Assembly: GCF_015277515.1 (NCBI RefSeq)
Contig: NZ_CP063767.1
Span: 744,001-808,000, forward strand
Direction: 5' to 3'
DNA: 64,000 nucleotides
Source of the DNA: Thermophilibacter immobilis
GTDB taxonomy: Bacteria > Actinomycetota > Coriobacteriia > Coriobacteriales > Atopobiaceae
Within the stretch, counting starts at the first letter, position 1. Each line of letters starts with the position of its first letter. Positions 8,062-18,483 of this stretch are shown here, one piece after another. The notes beneath the pieces are model-generated. The model was given only the letters and a program-made list of their open reading frames with translations. It did no database searches and was not told where the DNA came from. The position numbers and the translations under genes were made by a program.

Positions 8062-9032
8062 TGGCACTCTTTACGAGCGACAGGCGCGATCGCAAGGTCC
8101 AGAGCGCCGAGCAGGTCGCGGGGCGTGCGAGCGAGGCCCAGATTCCCCAGGCGCCCGACGGGGATCCGGACGCCTCGGGCAAGAAGCGGGCGTCGAGCTA
8201 CTGGGCCGTGAGCTGGAACATCTTCAAGAAGAACAAGCTTGGCGTGTTCTGCCTGGTCGCGGTGGTCGCTCTCGTCCTCGTGGCGCTCTGCGCCCCGCTG
8301 CTCGCACCCTATGACCCGGACGCCCAGGAGCTCACCAACATGCTCAAGGCCCCCTCGGCGGCCCACGCCTTTGGTACCGACGAGTTCGGCCGCGACATCC
8401 TCTCGCGCGTCATCTACGGCTGCAGAGTGTCCCTCTCGGTCGGGGTGGTCTCCCAGGCCATCGCGCTCGTCATCGGGTTTCTCGCCGGCGTCGCCGCGGG
8501 CTACTTTGGCGGCAAGGTGGACGCGGTGATCTCCTTCGTAATCCAGGTCTTCTCGAGCTTCCCGTTCCTGCTCTTTGCGATCGTCGTCATGTTCGCCCTG
8601 GGACCGGGCCTCATCAACCTCTACGTGGCTCTGGGCCTGCTCATGTGGACCTCCACGGCGCGCCTCGTGCGCGGCGACGTCATGCGCCTCAAGGGCTCCG
8701 AGTACATCCAGAGCTGCATCCTCTCGGGTGGCAAGAGCTGGCGCATCATCATGAAGCACCTGCTGCCCAATTGCGTCTCCACGCTCATCGTGACCTCCAC
8801 CCTGGGCATCCCGTCGGCGATCCTGTCCGAGGCCTCTCTGTCCTTTCTGGGTCTGGGTGTCCAGCCGCCGATGGCGAGCTGGGGGCAGATGATCTCGGCC
8901 AGCCAGCCCTACATACAGTCGAGCACGTACTACAGCGTCATCCCCGGCATCGCCATCATCATCACGGTCATGGCGTTTAACCTCCTGGGCGACGCGCTGC
9001 GCGACGCCCTCGATCCCAAGATGCGCTCCTAG
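8061..9032 (+). CDS. Peptide ABC transporter permease, DppC/OppC type
   Basis: 323 residues. A cytosolic N-terminal stretch of about 50 polar residues precedes the first membrane segment (CLVAVVALVLVALCAPLLAPY), then HAFGTDEFGRDILSRVIYG, a hallmark of DppC-type permeases, and five more segments with the EAA loop around LSGGKSWRIIMKHLLPN. The ATG overlaps the TAA of the dppB-like gene, which fixes the start even though the frame is open further upstream. With the DppB-like subunit it forms the heterodimeric pore. Confidence 0.88.
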   Translation: MALFTSDRRDRKVQSAEQVAGRASEAQIPQAPDGDPDASGKKRASSYWAVSWNIFKKNKLGVFCLVAVVALVLVALCAPLLAPYDPDAQELTNMLKAPSAAHAFGTDEFGRDILSRVIYGCRVSLSVGVVSQAIALVIGFLAGVAAGYFGGKVDAVISFVIQVFSSFPFLLFAIVVMFALGPGLINLYVALGLLMWTSTARLVRGDVMRLKGSEYIQSCILSGGKSWRIIMKHLLPNCVSTLIVTSTLGIPSAILSEASLSFLGLGVQPPMASWGQMISASQPYIQSSTYYSVIPGIAIIITVMAFNLLGDALRDALDPKMRS

Positions 9033-9044
9033 GAAGGGGGACCC

Positions 9045-10124
<1,080 letters not shown>

Positions 10125-10127
10125 CCG

Positions 10128-11192
<1,065 letters not shown>

Positions 11193-11305
11193 GTCCTCAC
11201 GGGTGTTCTTTACGAGCGGGGGTCAGATTTCTCGCGGCTCATGCGGGCGGCGCATAATCGAGGCAGATAACAGCGACCCCGCGCGAGCGGGAGAAAGCAG
11301 GAGCC

Positions 11306-12559
11306 ATGTCCGACGTTGTTGATCGATTCGTGCGCTATTGCGCGGTTGCCTCGCAGTCCGACCCCCTGACGGCGGACCACGTCCCGTCGACCGAGTCCCA
11401 GTTCAAGATTGCCGAGGTCATTGCCGATGACCTGCGCGAGCTGGGCGCCCCTGACGTAAAGGTGGACGAGCACGCCTATGTCACGGCCCACTGGCCCGCG
11501 AGCGAGGGCTGCGTGGAGCTGCCCACCCTCGGGTTCTGCTGCCACATCGACACGGCGTGGCAGAGCTGGGGCGACCCCGTGCACCCGCTCATACGTCGCT
11601 ACGAGGGAGGGGAGTTCGTCATCGGCCAGGGTCGCGACGGACGCCCCGTCGTCATCAGCCCCGCCACGAACCCGCAGCTCGAGCACCTGGCGGGCACCGA
11701 GCTCGTGACGGCAGACGGAACCTCGCTTTTGGGCGGAGACGACAAGGCCGGCGACGCCATGTGCGTCTCCCTGCTCGCCCGCCTCAAGGCCGACCCGGCC
11801 CTGCCGCACCCCCGCCTGGCCTTCGCCTTCGTCCCGGACGAGGAGATCGGCCACGGGGCGGCCCTGCTCGACCTCGACGAGTTCGGCGCGACCTTCGGCT
11901 ACACCATCGACGGCGGCCCGCTCGGCGAGTTCTGCTACGAGACGTTCAACGCCGCCGAGGCCCACGTGCGCGCCCGTGGGCTCTCGGTCCACACGGGCAC
12001 GGCCAAGGCTACGATGATCAACGCCTCCGAGGCCATCATGCGCTTCCACCAGCTGGTCCCCCCCGCGGAGCGCCCCGAGTTCACCGAGGGCTACGACGGC
12101 TTCTTCTACCTCGAGCGCATGGAGGGCAGCTGCGAGGAGGCGAGCGCCGACTACATCATCCGCGACCACGACCAGGCGCAGATGGAACGCCGCGCCCAGA
12201 TTCTGCGCGACGCAGTCCAACTCGTGAACGCCCAGTTTGGCACTGACGTCCTCTCAATCGAGATTCACGATCAGTACCGCAACCTCGCCGACGTGGTCTG
12301 CCTCCCCGAGAACGCCCATCTGATCGAGAACGCGCGCTCCGCCTACGCCGCGATCGGGCAGGAGATGACCTGCATCCCCATGCGCGGCGGCACCGACGGC
12401 TCCCAGCTCTCCTTCAGGGGCTTCGCCTGCGCGAACCTCTCGGCGTGCTACTACAACGCCCATGGCGTGCGGGAGTTCGTGCCCGTGCGCGAGCTCGAGT
12501 CCATGGTCGACATGCTGCAGGCGCTGGTCGGCCTCTACGCACGGCCACAGACGGCGTAG
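11306..12559 (+). CDS. pepT: Tripeptide aminopeptidase, PepT-like (M20)
   Basis: 417 residues. Zinc-site motifs of M20B peptidases are in order: HIDT (about residue 79), GGDDKAGDA with the bridging Asp (about 142), DEEIGHGA with the catalytic and ligand Glu (about 176), and a late His in CYYNAHGVREFVP. The lid domain lies between. PepT removes the N-terminal residue of tripeptides in the cytosol. It sits behind a complete peptide importer and ahead of an M42 peptidase gene, so it probably degrades imported peptides. ATG 11306 has AGAAAGCAGGAG upstream. Length agrees with PepT (about 410). Confidence 0.85.
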   Translation: MSDVVDRFVRYCAVASQSDPLTADHVPSTESQFKIAEVIADDLRELGAPDVKVDEHAYVTAHWPASEGCVELPTLGFCCHIDTAWQSWGDPVHPLIRRYEGGEFVIGQGRDGRPVVISPATNPQLEHLAGTELVTADGTSLLGGDDKAGDAMCVSLLARLKADPALPHPRLAFAFVPDEEIGHGAALLDLDEFGATFGYTIDGGPLGEFCYETFNAAEAHVRARGLSVHTGTAKATMINASEAIMRFHQLVPPAERPEFTEGYDGFFYLERMEGSCEEASADYIIRDHDQAQMERRAQILRDAVQLVNAQFGTDVLSIEIHDQYRNLADVVCLPENAHLIENARSAYAAIGQEMTCIPMRGGTDGSQLSFRGFACANLSACYYNAHGVREFVPVRELESMVDMLQALVGLYARPQTA

Positions 12560-12598
12560 GGGAGGGCGAACGGTATGAATGAGGACGAAGGAGTGGCA

Positions 12599-13654
12599 AT
12601 GAGCTACGAGATAGATCCCGAGCGCCTGGTTCGGACGCTTCACGAATGCGTCGAGATCGAGAGCCCTGTGGGCTACTACCCCGAGATTCACGAGTGGCTG
12701 CACGAGGTCCTCGCCGAGATGGGCTATGAGATGACCGTCGACCGCAAGCAGACCGCCTACGTGCGCGTCGCCGGGCGCGACGGCTCCAAGACCGTCTGCG
12801 TGGGGGCCCACCTGGACACCATCGGGCTCATCGTGCGCGGCTTCAACGACGACGGCACCCTGCGCGTTCGCCAGCTCGGCGGAATCAACTACCACAGCAT
12901 CGAGGGCGAGACCTGCCTCATCCACTGCCGCGACGGCCGCACGGTGTCCGGCCAGGTCGTCTGCAACCACCACTCGGTGCACGTCTGGGCCGAGGCCAAG
13001 ACCGACGAGCGGACCGAGGACACCATGTCCGTCTCGATTATCGGTGACGTGAGCTGCCCGGCGGACGCGCGTGCCCTCGGCGTGAGCGAGGGAGCCATCG
13101 TGGGCATCGACCCCCACTTCGAGGAGTTCGACAACGGCTACCTGGTCAGCCGCCACATCGACGACAAGGCGGCCGTCTCCGTGCTGCTCGACGTTCTGCG
13201 TTGGCTCGCGACCACGGGCGAGAAGCCCGTCTACGACACCCTCTTCGCGTTTCCCATCTACGAGGAGATCGGCCACGGTGGTGTCTGGGTGCCCGCCGAC
13301 GTCTCGGAGTACGTGGCCCTCGACATCACGCTCATCGGGCCGGACTACGACGCCGACGAGCATAACGTGGGCATCATCGCCGCCGACGCCAAGGGCCCCT
13401 ACGACTGGGGCCTCACCAACACGCTGATCGCCTGCGCCACGACTGCCTGCGACGAGGGCAAGTGGAACACCCAGGTCTGCTTTCACTACTCCACGGACGC
13501 CAACGCCGCCTACACGCACACCAACGACCTCGCGAGCGGGGCCTTTGGCATGGCGTGCCTTAGCTCCCACGGCCGCGAGCGCTGCCACGTGGACGCGCTC
13601 GTCCAGACCGAGAAGCTCTGCCGCGCCTATCTCATGGGCGAGGGCCGCGCGTAG
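12599..13654 (+). CDS. M42 family metallopeptidase (glutamyl/deblocking aminopeptidase type)
   Basis: 351 residues. Metal-ligand motifs of the M42 family are present: GAHLDTIG (His, about residue 68), SRHIDDKAA (Asp, about 185), EEIGHGG (Glu pair, about 221), a downstream Asp in VALDITLIG and a late His in SSHGRERCH. These dinuclear aminopeptidases form large tetrahedral cytosolic complexes that trim short peptides. The start at 12599 has GAAGGAG 5 bases upstream; an in-frame ATG at 12575 with GGGGAGGG is a possible alternative that adds eight residues. Placement after pepT and the peptide importer suggests joint use in peptide catabolism. Confidence 0.85.
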   Translation: MSYEIDPERLVRTLHECVEIESPVGYYPEIHEWLHEVLAEMGYEMTVDRKQTAYVRVAGRDGSKTVCVGAHLDTIGLIVRGFNDDGTLRVRQLGGINYHSIEGETCLIHCRDGRTVSGQVVCNHHSVHVWAEAKTDERTEDTMSVSIIGDVSCPADARALGVSEGAIVGIDPHFEEFDNGYLVSRHIDDKAAVSVLLDVLRWLATTGEKPVYDTLFAFPIYEEIGHGGVWVPADVSEYVALDITLIGPDYDADEHNVGIIAADAKGPYDWGLTNTLIACATTACDEGKWNTQVCFHYSTDANAAYTHTNDLASGAFGMACLSSHGRERCHVDALVQTEKLCRAYLMGEGRA

Positions 13655-13698
13655 GGGCGCATGCCCTGCGGCTCGCCGAGACTTAGGATGCACGGCTT

Positions 13699-13729
13699 CG
13701 AGCCCGTCCTCTGGCTGAGGACGGGCTCG
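13699..13729 (+). terminator. Hairpin terminator after the M42 peptidase gene
   Basis: Perfect 13-bp stem beginning CGAGCCCGTCCTC with a TGGCT loop, followed by TTT. It closes the peptidase unit. Confidence 0.75.
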
Positions 13730-13732
13730 TTT

Positions 13733-14005
13733 GCTGCAGTTTGGGCCTTCGGTACACGTTTCTGCGCCCGCTTCTGCGGTTTGGGCTTTCGACACGCGCC
13801 CCCAGGGGTCGCGCCTTGGCTGGCCCCTCGGATTATTCATTTCAGGTTTTATCGCACTGCTCTGGGCTGGCCCTTCGCTGAGTCCCATCTTCAGATAATT
13901 AATTTTATATATGATATATTTGGGCAGCGAGAAAAGAGGTGCGCGTCGAAAGGGCAAACTGCATCTCGGAATCGCAAAACGTGTGTCGAAGGTCCAAACT
14001 GCAGC
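13733..14005. repeat. 273-bp nested inverted-repeat element
   Basis: Outer arms of 29 bp (13733-13761 and 13977-14005, three mismatches) enclose inner arms of 24 bp (13776-13799 and 13939-13962). Outer and inner arms are themselves related (G-C-A/G-GTTTGGGC-C/T-TTCG), so the element is two direct plus two inverted units around a 139-bp core that is AT-rich near 13900. It fills most of the 434-base gap between the M42 gene and the zinc-ribbon gene. No gene is visible inside. Confidence 0.8.
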
Positions 14006-14088
14006 AGAGCCGAGGCCCTTTCGCGAATTCTCTAGGACGGATTGGGTAGAACAACCAAATTGACTCACTCAGTGGAAGGGAACGTGTC

Positions 14089-14499
14089 ATGGCATCTGGG
14101 GACTGGCAGCGCAAGGCAGTGGATTGGCTCCAAGGAAGACAGGGGCCCGACGATCTCGCGCGTTTCTCCGTGGACGTGGCGGCGGTCCTCGTGATCGTGA
14201 ACTTCTTTGTGCGAACGAGCTGGCTCGGCTGGGTCGCGCTCGCCCTGCTCGTCTACTCGATGTTTCGCATCCAGTCCAAGAACCTGGGCGCCCGCTCGAG
14301 GGAGAACGCCTCGTTTCTCAGGCTGCTCGGACCCGTGCGTCCGTGGGTCCAGAACCCCAAGGCGGCCTTTGCCGAGGTTAAGGGCTACAAGCACGCAAAG
14401 TGCTCCTCGTGCGGGCAACGCGTTCGCGTGCCACGTGGCAAGGGGACGCTGCGTGTGAGCTGCCCGAAGTGCCACACCAAGTTCGAGGTCAAGTCGTAG
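14089..14499 (+). CDS. Small membrane protein with C-terminal zinc ribbon
   Basis: 136 residues. Two adjacent membrane segments, about 28-43 and 45-60, are followed by a cytosolic stretch and a zinc ribbon with CxxC pairs at Cys105/Cys108 and Cys125/Cys128. The pattern suggests a rubredoxin-type knuckle that binds one zinc and perhaps nucleic acid or protein. I know no precise function. GGAAGGG lies before the ATG. The gene stands alone, between a repeat element and a 14-bp palindrome. Confidence 0.7.
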   Translation: MASGDWQRKAVDWLQGRQGPDDLARFSVDVAAVLVIVNFFVRTSWLGWVALALLVYSMFRIQSKNLGARSRENASFLRLLGPVRPWVQNPKAAFAEVKGYKHAKCSSCGQRVRVPRGKGTLRVSCPKCHTKFEVKS

Positions 14500-14529
14500 C
14501 CCCAGCCCTTCCGCAGACTCCCTTCGCGT

Positions 14530-14569
14530 TGGACGTGCGACTCTAGTAGTATCGTGAGTCGCACGTCCA
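14530..14569. promoter_or_regulatory. 14-bp perfect palindrome upstream of the NMT1-type ABC genes
   Basis: TGGACGTGCGACTC at 14530-14543 is repeated exactly as its complement at 14556-14569 around a 12-base centre. There is no T-run, so it is either an operator or a bidirectional hairpin between the zinc-ribbon gene and the solute-binding gene, whose TTG start lies 24 bases downstream. Confidence 0.5.
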
Positions 14570-14592
14570 CGTAGCGAAGAGGGGACCTTACC

Positions 14593-15636
14593 TTGATCGG
14601 AAGAAGAGAGTTTCTCAAGCTGGTCGGCGCCGGCGCGTCCGCCTTGGCGCTCGCGGCCTGCGGCGGCACCGCCGAGCAGCCCGACCAGACGGCCGCGACT
14701 GACGACCAGATGTCGACGACGCAGGAGGCCGCGCCCGTCTTGGTGCGCACCTCAGCTCTCAAGGGCCCCACGGCCATGGGGCTCGTGCGCTTCATGAGCG
14801 AGGCGGACGCCGGCAACCTGGCCGACAACGACTACACCTTCCAGATCGTGTCCTCGGTCGACGAGGTCGCCCCCCTCATCGCCAAGGAGGAGGTCGACGT
14901 TGCGGCCGTGCCGGCCAACCTCGCCTCCGTGCTCTACAACAAGACCGAGGGTGGCGTGCGCGTCATCGCGATCAACACGCTGGGCGTCTTGTACCTCTGC
15001 GAGCAGGGTGACGCGGTGTCCACGGTGGCAGACCTCGCGGGCAAGACCCTCTACGCCAGTGGCAAGGGGGCCACGCCCGAGTACGCGCTCTCCTACATCC
15101 TGAAGAAGAATGGCCTTGAGCTGGGCACGGACGTCCAGGTGGAGTGGAAGAGCGAGCACGCCGAGTGCGTTGCCGCGCTCGCCGAGGACCCGAGTGGCAT
15201 CGCGATGCTGCCGCAGCCCTTCGTGACCACCGCCCAGATGCAAAACGATCAGATTCGCGTGGCCATCGACCTCAACAAGGAATGGGACGCGGTCCAGTCT
15301 GGCGACGAGCAGAGTTCGCTCATCACGGGCGTCGCCCTCGTGCGCTCGGCGTTTGCCGACGAGAACCCCGCGGCGGTTGACGCGTTTCTCGGCCACTACG
15401 CGGAGTCGGTCGAGTTCGTGAACAATAACGTCGCCGACGCGGCCAAGCTCGTGGGCGACTACGATATCGTGCCGGAGGCCGTGGCGGCCAAGGCCCTGCC
15501 GGAGTGCAACATCGTGTGCGTCACCGGGAGCGACATGAAGGAGCGGCTCTCCGGCTATCTTGCGGTCCTGTCCGACCAGAACGCCGACGCCGTGGGCGGG
15601 GCGCTGCCGGGCGACGACTTCTACTACGGCGCGTAG
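14593..15636 (+). CDS. ABC transporter substrate-binding lipoprotein, NMT1/SsuA-like
   Basis: 347 residues from a TTG start with AAGAGGGG 8 bases upstream. A Tat-like GRREFLK is followed by lipobox LAAC with Cys23. The mature protein has the two-lobe NMT1/SsuA pattern (EEVDVAAVPANLASVLYN; later ASGKGATPEYALSYIL), as in binding proteins for nitrate, sulfonates, thiamine precursors and riboflavin. Permease and ATPase genes follow directly, giving a complete three-gene importer. The ligand cannot be read from sequence and no riboswitch is visible upstream to help. Confidence 0.82.
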   Translation: MIGRREFLKLVGAGASALALAACGGTAEQPDQTAATDDQMSTTQEAAPVLVRTSALKGPTAMGLVRFMSEADAGNLADNDYTFQIVSSVDEVAPLIAKEEVDVAAVPANLASVLYNKTEGGVRVIAINTLGVLYLCEQGDAVSTVADLAGKTLYASGKGATPEYALSYILKKNGLELGTDVQVEWKSEHAECVAALAEDPSGIAMLPQPFVTTAQMQNDQIRVAIDLNKEWDAVQSGDEQSSLITGVALVRSAFADENPAAVDAFLGHYAESVEFVNNNVADAAKLVGDYDIVPEAVAAKALPECNIVCVTGSDMKERLSGYLAVLSDQNADAVGGALPGDDFYYGA

Positions 15637-15644
15637 GGCCCGCC

Positions 15645-16442
15645 TTGACGCCGGGCACGGACGCCAGAGGCAAGCGTCATCCGGCCGCTCTCCGGGGACC
15701 CTGGGGCGAGCGGCTTGCGAGCGTGGCCTTCTGGCTCGTGGTCTGGGGGCTCGCGAGCAGGGTCATCGGATCGCGCATCATCCTCGTGGGACCCCTCGAG
15801 GTCGCGGGGCGCCTCGTCGAGCTCATGGGGACTCGCGAGTTCTGGGACTCGGTAGCCCTCTCGCTCCTCCGCATCGCCGCGGGGTTTCTGGCGGCTGTGG
15901 CGGCGGGCGTGGCATGCGCGGCGCTCGCGAGCCGCGTGCGGGCCGTGCGGGCCCTTCTGGCTCCGGTCGTGGGCGCGGTGAAGGCGGCCCCCGTCGCCTC
16001 ATTCGTGATCCTGGTGCTGCTGTGGGTCTCGTCGCGCGAGCTCTCCGTCATCATCTCCTTCCTGATGGCGTTTCCCATCGTCTATACCAACGTGCTCGAG
16101 GGCATCCGCCAGACCGACCCCCAGCTCCTGGAGATGGCCGACGTCTTTGGCGTGAGCGGACGAGCGCGCGTGAGGTTCGTGTACGCGGCGCAGGTCCTGC
16201 CGTACCTGCGCGCGGCGCTCTCGCTCGCCCTGGGCCTCTCCTGGAAGTCTGGCATTGCGGCCGAGGTCATCGGCCTGCCGGACCTCTCGATCGGCGAGCA
16301 CCTCTACGACGCCAAGGTCTACCTGGCCACGCCGGACCTCTTCGCGTGGACCGCAGCCGTCGTGCTCCTCTCGGTAGGGATCGAGGCGCTCGTGACCCGC
16401 GGGCTCGACGCGCTCGTCGCGCGCTGGGAGGCACGGCCATGA
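15645..16442 (+). CDS. ABC transporter permease, SsuC/TauC type
   Basis: 265 residues if translation starts at the TTG 8 bases after the preceding stop; the ribosome site is weak and the frame is open further upstream, so the start is uncertain. Six membrane segments and the EAA-type loop (MADVFGVSGRARVRFVYAAQVLPYLR) mark a BPD_transp_1 permease of the SsuC group. Its stop overlaps the ATPase start (ATGA). It forms the channel for whatever the preceding lipoprotein binds. Confidence 0.82.
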   Translation: MTPGTDARGKRHPAALRGPWGERLASVAFWLVVWGLASRVIGSRIILVGPLEVAGRLVELMGTREFWDSVALSLLRIAAGFLAAVAAGVACAALASRVRAVRALLAPVVGAVKAAPVASFVILVLLWVSSRELSVIISFLMAFPIVYTNVLEGIRQTDPQLLEMADVFGVSGRARVRFVYAAQVLPYLRAALSLALGLSWKSGIAAEVIGLPDLSIGEHLYDAKVYLATPDLFAWTAAVVLLSVGIEALVTRGLDALVARWEARP

Positions 16443-17071
16443 GCGCCGACAAGGGCGCGGACTTCGCGCTCGTGGGCGTCGGCAAGGCCTACGGGAGCGT
16501 CTGCGTGCTCGCCGGGGCGTCCGCGACGTTTACGGGAGGTCGCGCGCACGTGATCTGCGGCCCCTCGGGCGCGGGCAAGACCACGCTCCTGCGCCTGCTC
16601 CTGGGGCTCGAGGCACCCGACGCGGGCTCGGTGGCGCGCCCTCGCGGCGCGCGCCTGGCGGCGACCTTCCAGGAGGATCGCCTCTGCGACAACCTCACGG
16701 CCACGGCCAACGTGCGCCTGCCCCACGCCCACCTGCGCGGTGACCAGAAGGCCTCGTTTCTGGCGCGCGAGCGTCAGGCGCTGGAGTCGGTGGGCCTGAC
16801 CGTGGACGCGCGTCCCGTCCGCGAGCTCTCCGGGGGCCAGCGTCGTCGCGTGGCCCTTCTGCGCTGCGTGCTCGCGGACGCGGACGCGCTCTTCCTCGAC
16901 GAGCCCCTCAGGGGAATGGACGAGGCCACGGTCGAGCGGACCATGGCGTACGTGGCTCCGCTTCTGGCCGGAAGGAGCGTCTTCTGGGTCACCCACGACG
17001 AGCGCGAGCGGCGCTGGCTCAGCGGCTGCGAGGACTGGCGCGTGGAGGAGGGGCTCGTTCGGCGCGCGTAG
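16439..17071 (+). CDS. ABC transporter ATP-binding protein, SsuB type
   Basis: 210 residues, short for the family because the C-terminal helical extension is minimal. Walker A GPSGAGKTT at about 40-48, Q-loop FQEDRL, signature LSGGQRRRVALLR, Walker B ADALFLDEPL and switch WVTHDE are intact. ATGA overlap with the permease shows translational coupling. A GC hairpin 46 bases after the stop ends the three-gene unit. Confidence 0.85.
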   Translation: MSADKGADFALVGVGKAYGSVCVLAGASATFTGGRAHVICGPSGAGKTTLLRLLLGLEAPDAGSVARPRGARLAATFQEDRLCDNLTATANVRLPHAHLRGDQKASFLARERQALESVGLTVDARPVRELSGGQRRRVALLRCVLADADALFLDEPLRGMDEATVERTMAYVAPLLAGRSVFWVTHDERERRWLSGCEDWRVEEGLVRRA

Positions 17072-17116
17072 CGAACGGCGTGGCGTCTGCCGGCTCCCTG
17101 GAGAAAGCGCGTTTAC

Positions 17117-17140
17117 CGCCCGCCCCGCGCAGGGCGGGCG
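17117..17140 (+). terminator. Terminator after the SsuB-type gene
   Basis: 9-bp stem CGCCCGCCC with its complement and a CGCGCA loop, followed by CTTGC. It separates the ABC unit from coaE. Confidence 0.6.
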
Positions 17141-17202
17141 CTTGCGTGTGCGATGATGAGAAAAGCCTCTAAACGAATCTCAACCGCAGCAAGGGGTAAC
17201 CC

Positions 17203-17808
17203 GTGTACACCGTCTTTCTCGCCGGGGGCATCGCCTCGGGCAAGTCAACCGTCGCCCGCGAGCTCGAGCGCCTGGGAGCCTGGCGCGTCGACCTCGACCA
17301 GATCTCGCGGGCCGTCCTCGAGCCGGGCTCGGCCTGTCTCGCCGAGGTGTCCGCCGCCTTTGGCGACGACCTCGTGGACGCGCGGACCGGGGCGCTCGAC
17401 CGCGCGCTTCTCGCCCGCAGGGCCTTCTCCGACGCTGCGTCAACGGCGCTTCTGGAGGCAATCGAGCTCCCCTACATCAAGGGCGCGCTCGTCCGCACGC
17501 TCGCGGGCGAGTGCTGCGCCCTGTCCAAGCCGGCCGTGTGCGTCGTGGAGGTCCCCCTGCTCGACCGCATGGAGCCCCTGTTCGACCTCGCCGACGAGAT
17601 CCTCGTCGTGACCTGCCCCGTCGAGGTGCGTCGCGAGCGCGCCTCTGGTCGCGGCATGGACGCGGCCGACTTCGACCGGCGTCGCGCCTCCCAGCCCACC
17701 GACGACTACCTACGGGCCCATGCCGACCGCGTGCTTGAGAACGCGGGGGACGAGAAGGACCTCATGACGGCGGTGCGCAGCTGGTGGAACACGCATGGCT
17801 GGTCGTAG
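17203..17808 (+). CDS. coaE: Dephospho-CoA kinase
   Basis: 201 residues from a GTG with AAGGGG upstream. P-loop GGIASGKST at 8-16, the DLDQISR motif at about 30 that binds dephospho-CoA, and the lid helix with RRASQPTDD near 165 are as expected. It phosphorylates the 3'-OH of dephospho-CoA, the last step of CoA synthesis, in the cytosol. coaE between rpsA and uvrB is the conserved actinobacterial position. The following transglycosylase gene overlaps it by 14 bases. Confidence 0.92.
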   Translation: MYTVFLAGGIASGKSTVARELERLGAWRVDLDQISRAVLEPGSACLAEVSAAFGDDLVDARTGALDRALLARRAFSDAASTALLEAIELPYIKGALVRTLAGECCALSKPAVCVVEVPLLDRMEPLFDLADEILVVTCPVEVRRERASGRGMDAADFDRRRASQPTDDYLRAHADRVLENAGDEKDLMTAVRSWWNTHGWS

Positions 17809-18424
17809 GCGCACTCGGGGGCGCGTCGCGCGCCCCGTCCGCCTCTGGCGGTGGTTTCGTGTGTTGCCCGTGGCTGCGCTCGTCCTGACGCTCGCCGTGT
17901 GCGGGACGCTCGCGACGTTCTCCACGACGCTTCTGCGCCCGGTCTTCTATCCGGTCGAGCATGCCGAGGCAATCGTCGCGGCCTCCGAGCGCCATGGCGT
18001 GGATCCCGCGCTGACCTGCGCGGTCATCAAGTGCGAGTCCAGCTGGGACGCGGAGGCGCTCTCCTCGGCGGGCGCCGTGGGCCTCATGCAGCTCATGCCC
18101 CAGACCGCGCGCGACCTCGCCGAGATGGGCCTCGTGGATCCGGGGGCCTACGATCCGGCAGACCTCACAAACGCCGAGACCAACATCGAGTACGGTTGCG
18201 CCTACCTGGGCTATCTCCAGGGGCAGCTCTCCTCCCTCGACGAGATCGTGGCGGCCTACAACGCGGGCCTCGGGTCCGTCCAGGGCTGGATCTTAAGCGG
18301 CGGCTCCATTCCGGACGGCATCGAGTACGCCGAGACCCGCGCCTACCTCGAGCGGGTTCGCCTGGCCTACGAGGGCTACCAGCGGAGCTACCCAGCGGGC
18401 ATCGCGGTAGCTGCGACGGCGTAG
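17795..18424 (+). CDS. Lytic transglycosylase, SLT domain
   Basis: 209 residues. A basic N-terminus and one membrane segment at about 22-44 anchor it facing outward. The SLT domain (about 58-190) has catalytic Glu81 in KCESSWD, the GLMQLMPQT motif at 96-104 and AAYNAGLGSVQ near 151, as in Slt70/MltC-type enzymes that cleave peptidoglycan to 1,6-anhydro-muropeptides. It overlaps coaE by 14 bases in another frame and so is probably co-transcribed. It may act in cell-wall turnover, or alongside murJ and other envelope genes in the window. Confidence 0.88.
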   Translation: MAGRRRTRGRVARPVRLWRWFRVLPVAALVLTLAVCGTLATFSTTLLRPVFYPVEHAEAIVAASERHGVDPALTCAVIKCESSWDAEALSSAGAVGLMQLMPQTARDLAEMGLVDPGAYDPADLTNAETNIEYGCAYLGYLQGQLSSLDEIVAAYNAGLGSVQGWILSGGSIPDGIEYAETRAYLERVRLAYEGYQRSYPAGIAVAATA

Positions 18425-18483
18425 GGCCTGACGGCGTGGCCGGCCCAGCCGGCTTTGCCCCGCGGCCCGGACCCGCGTCCGAG

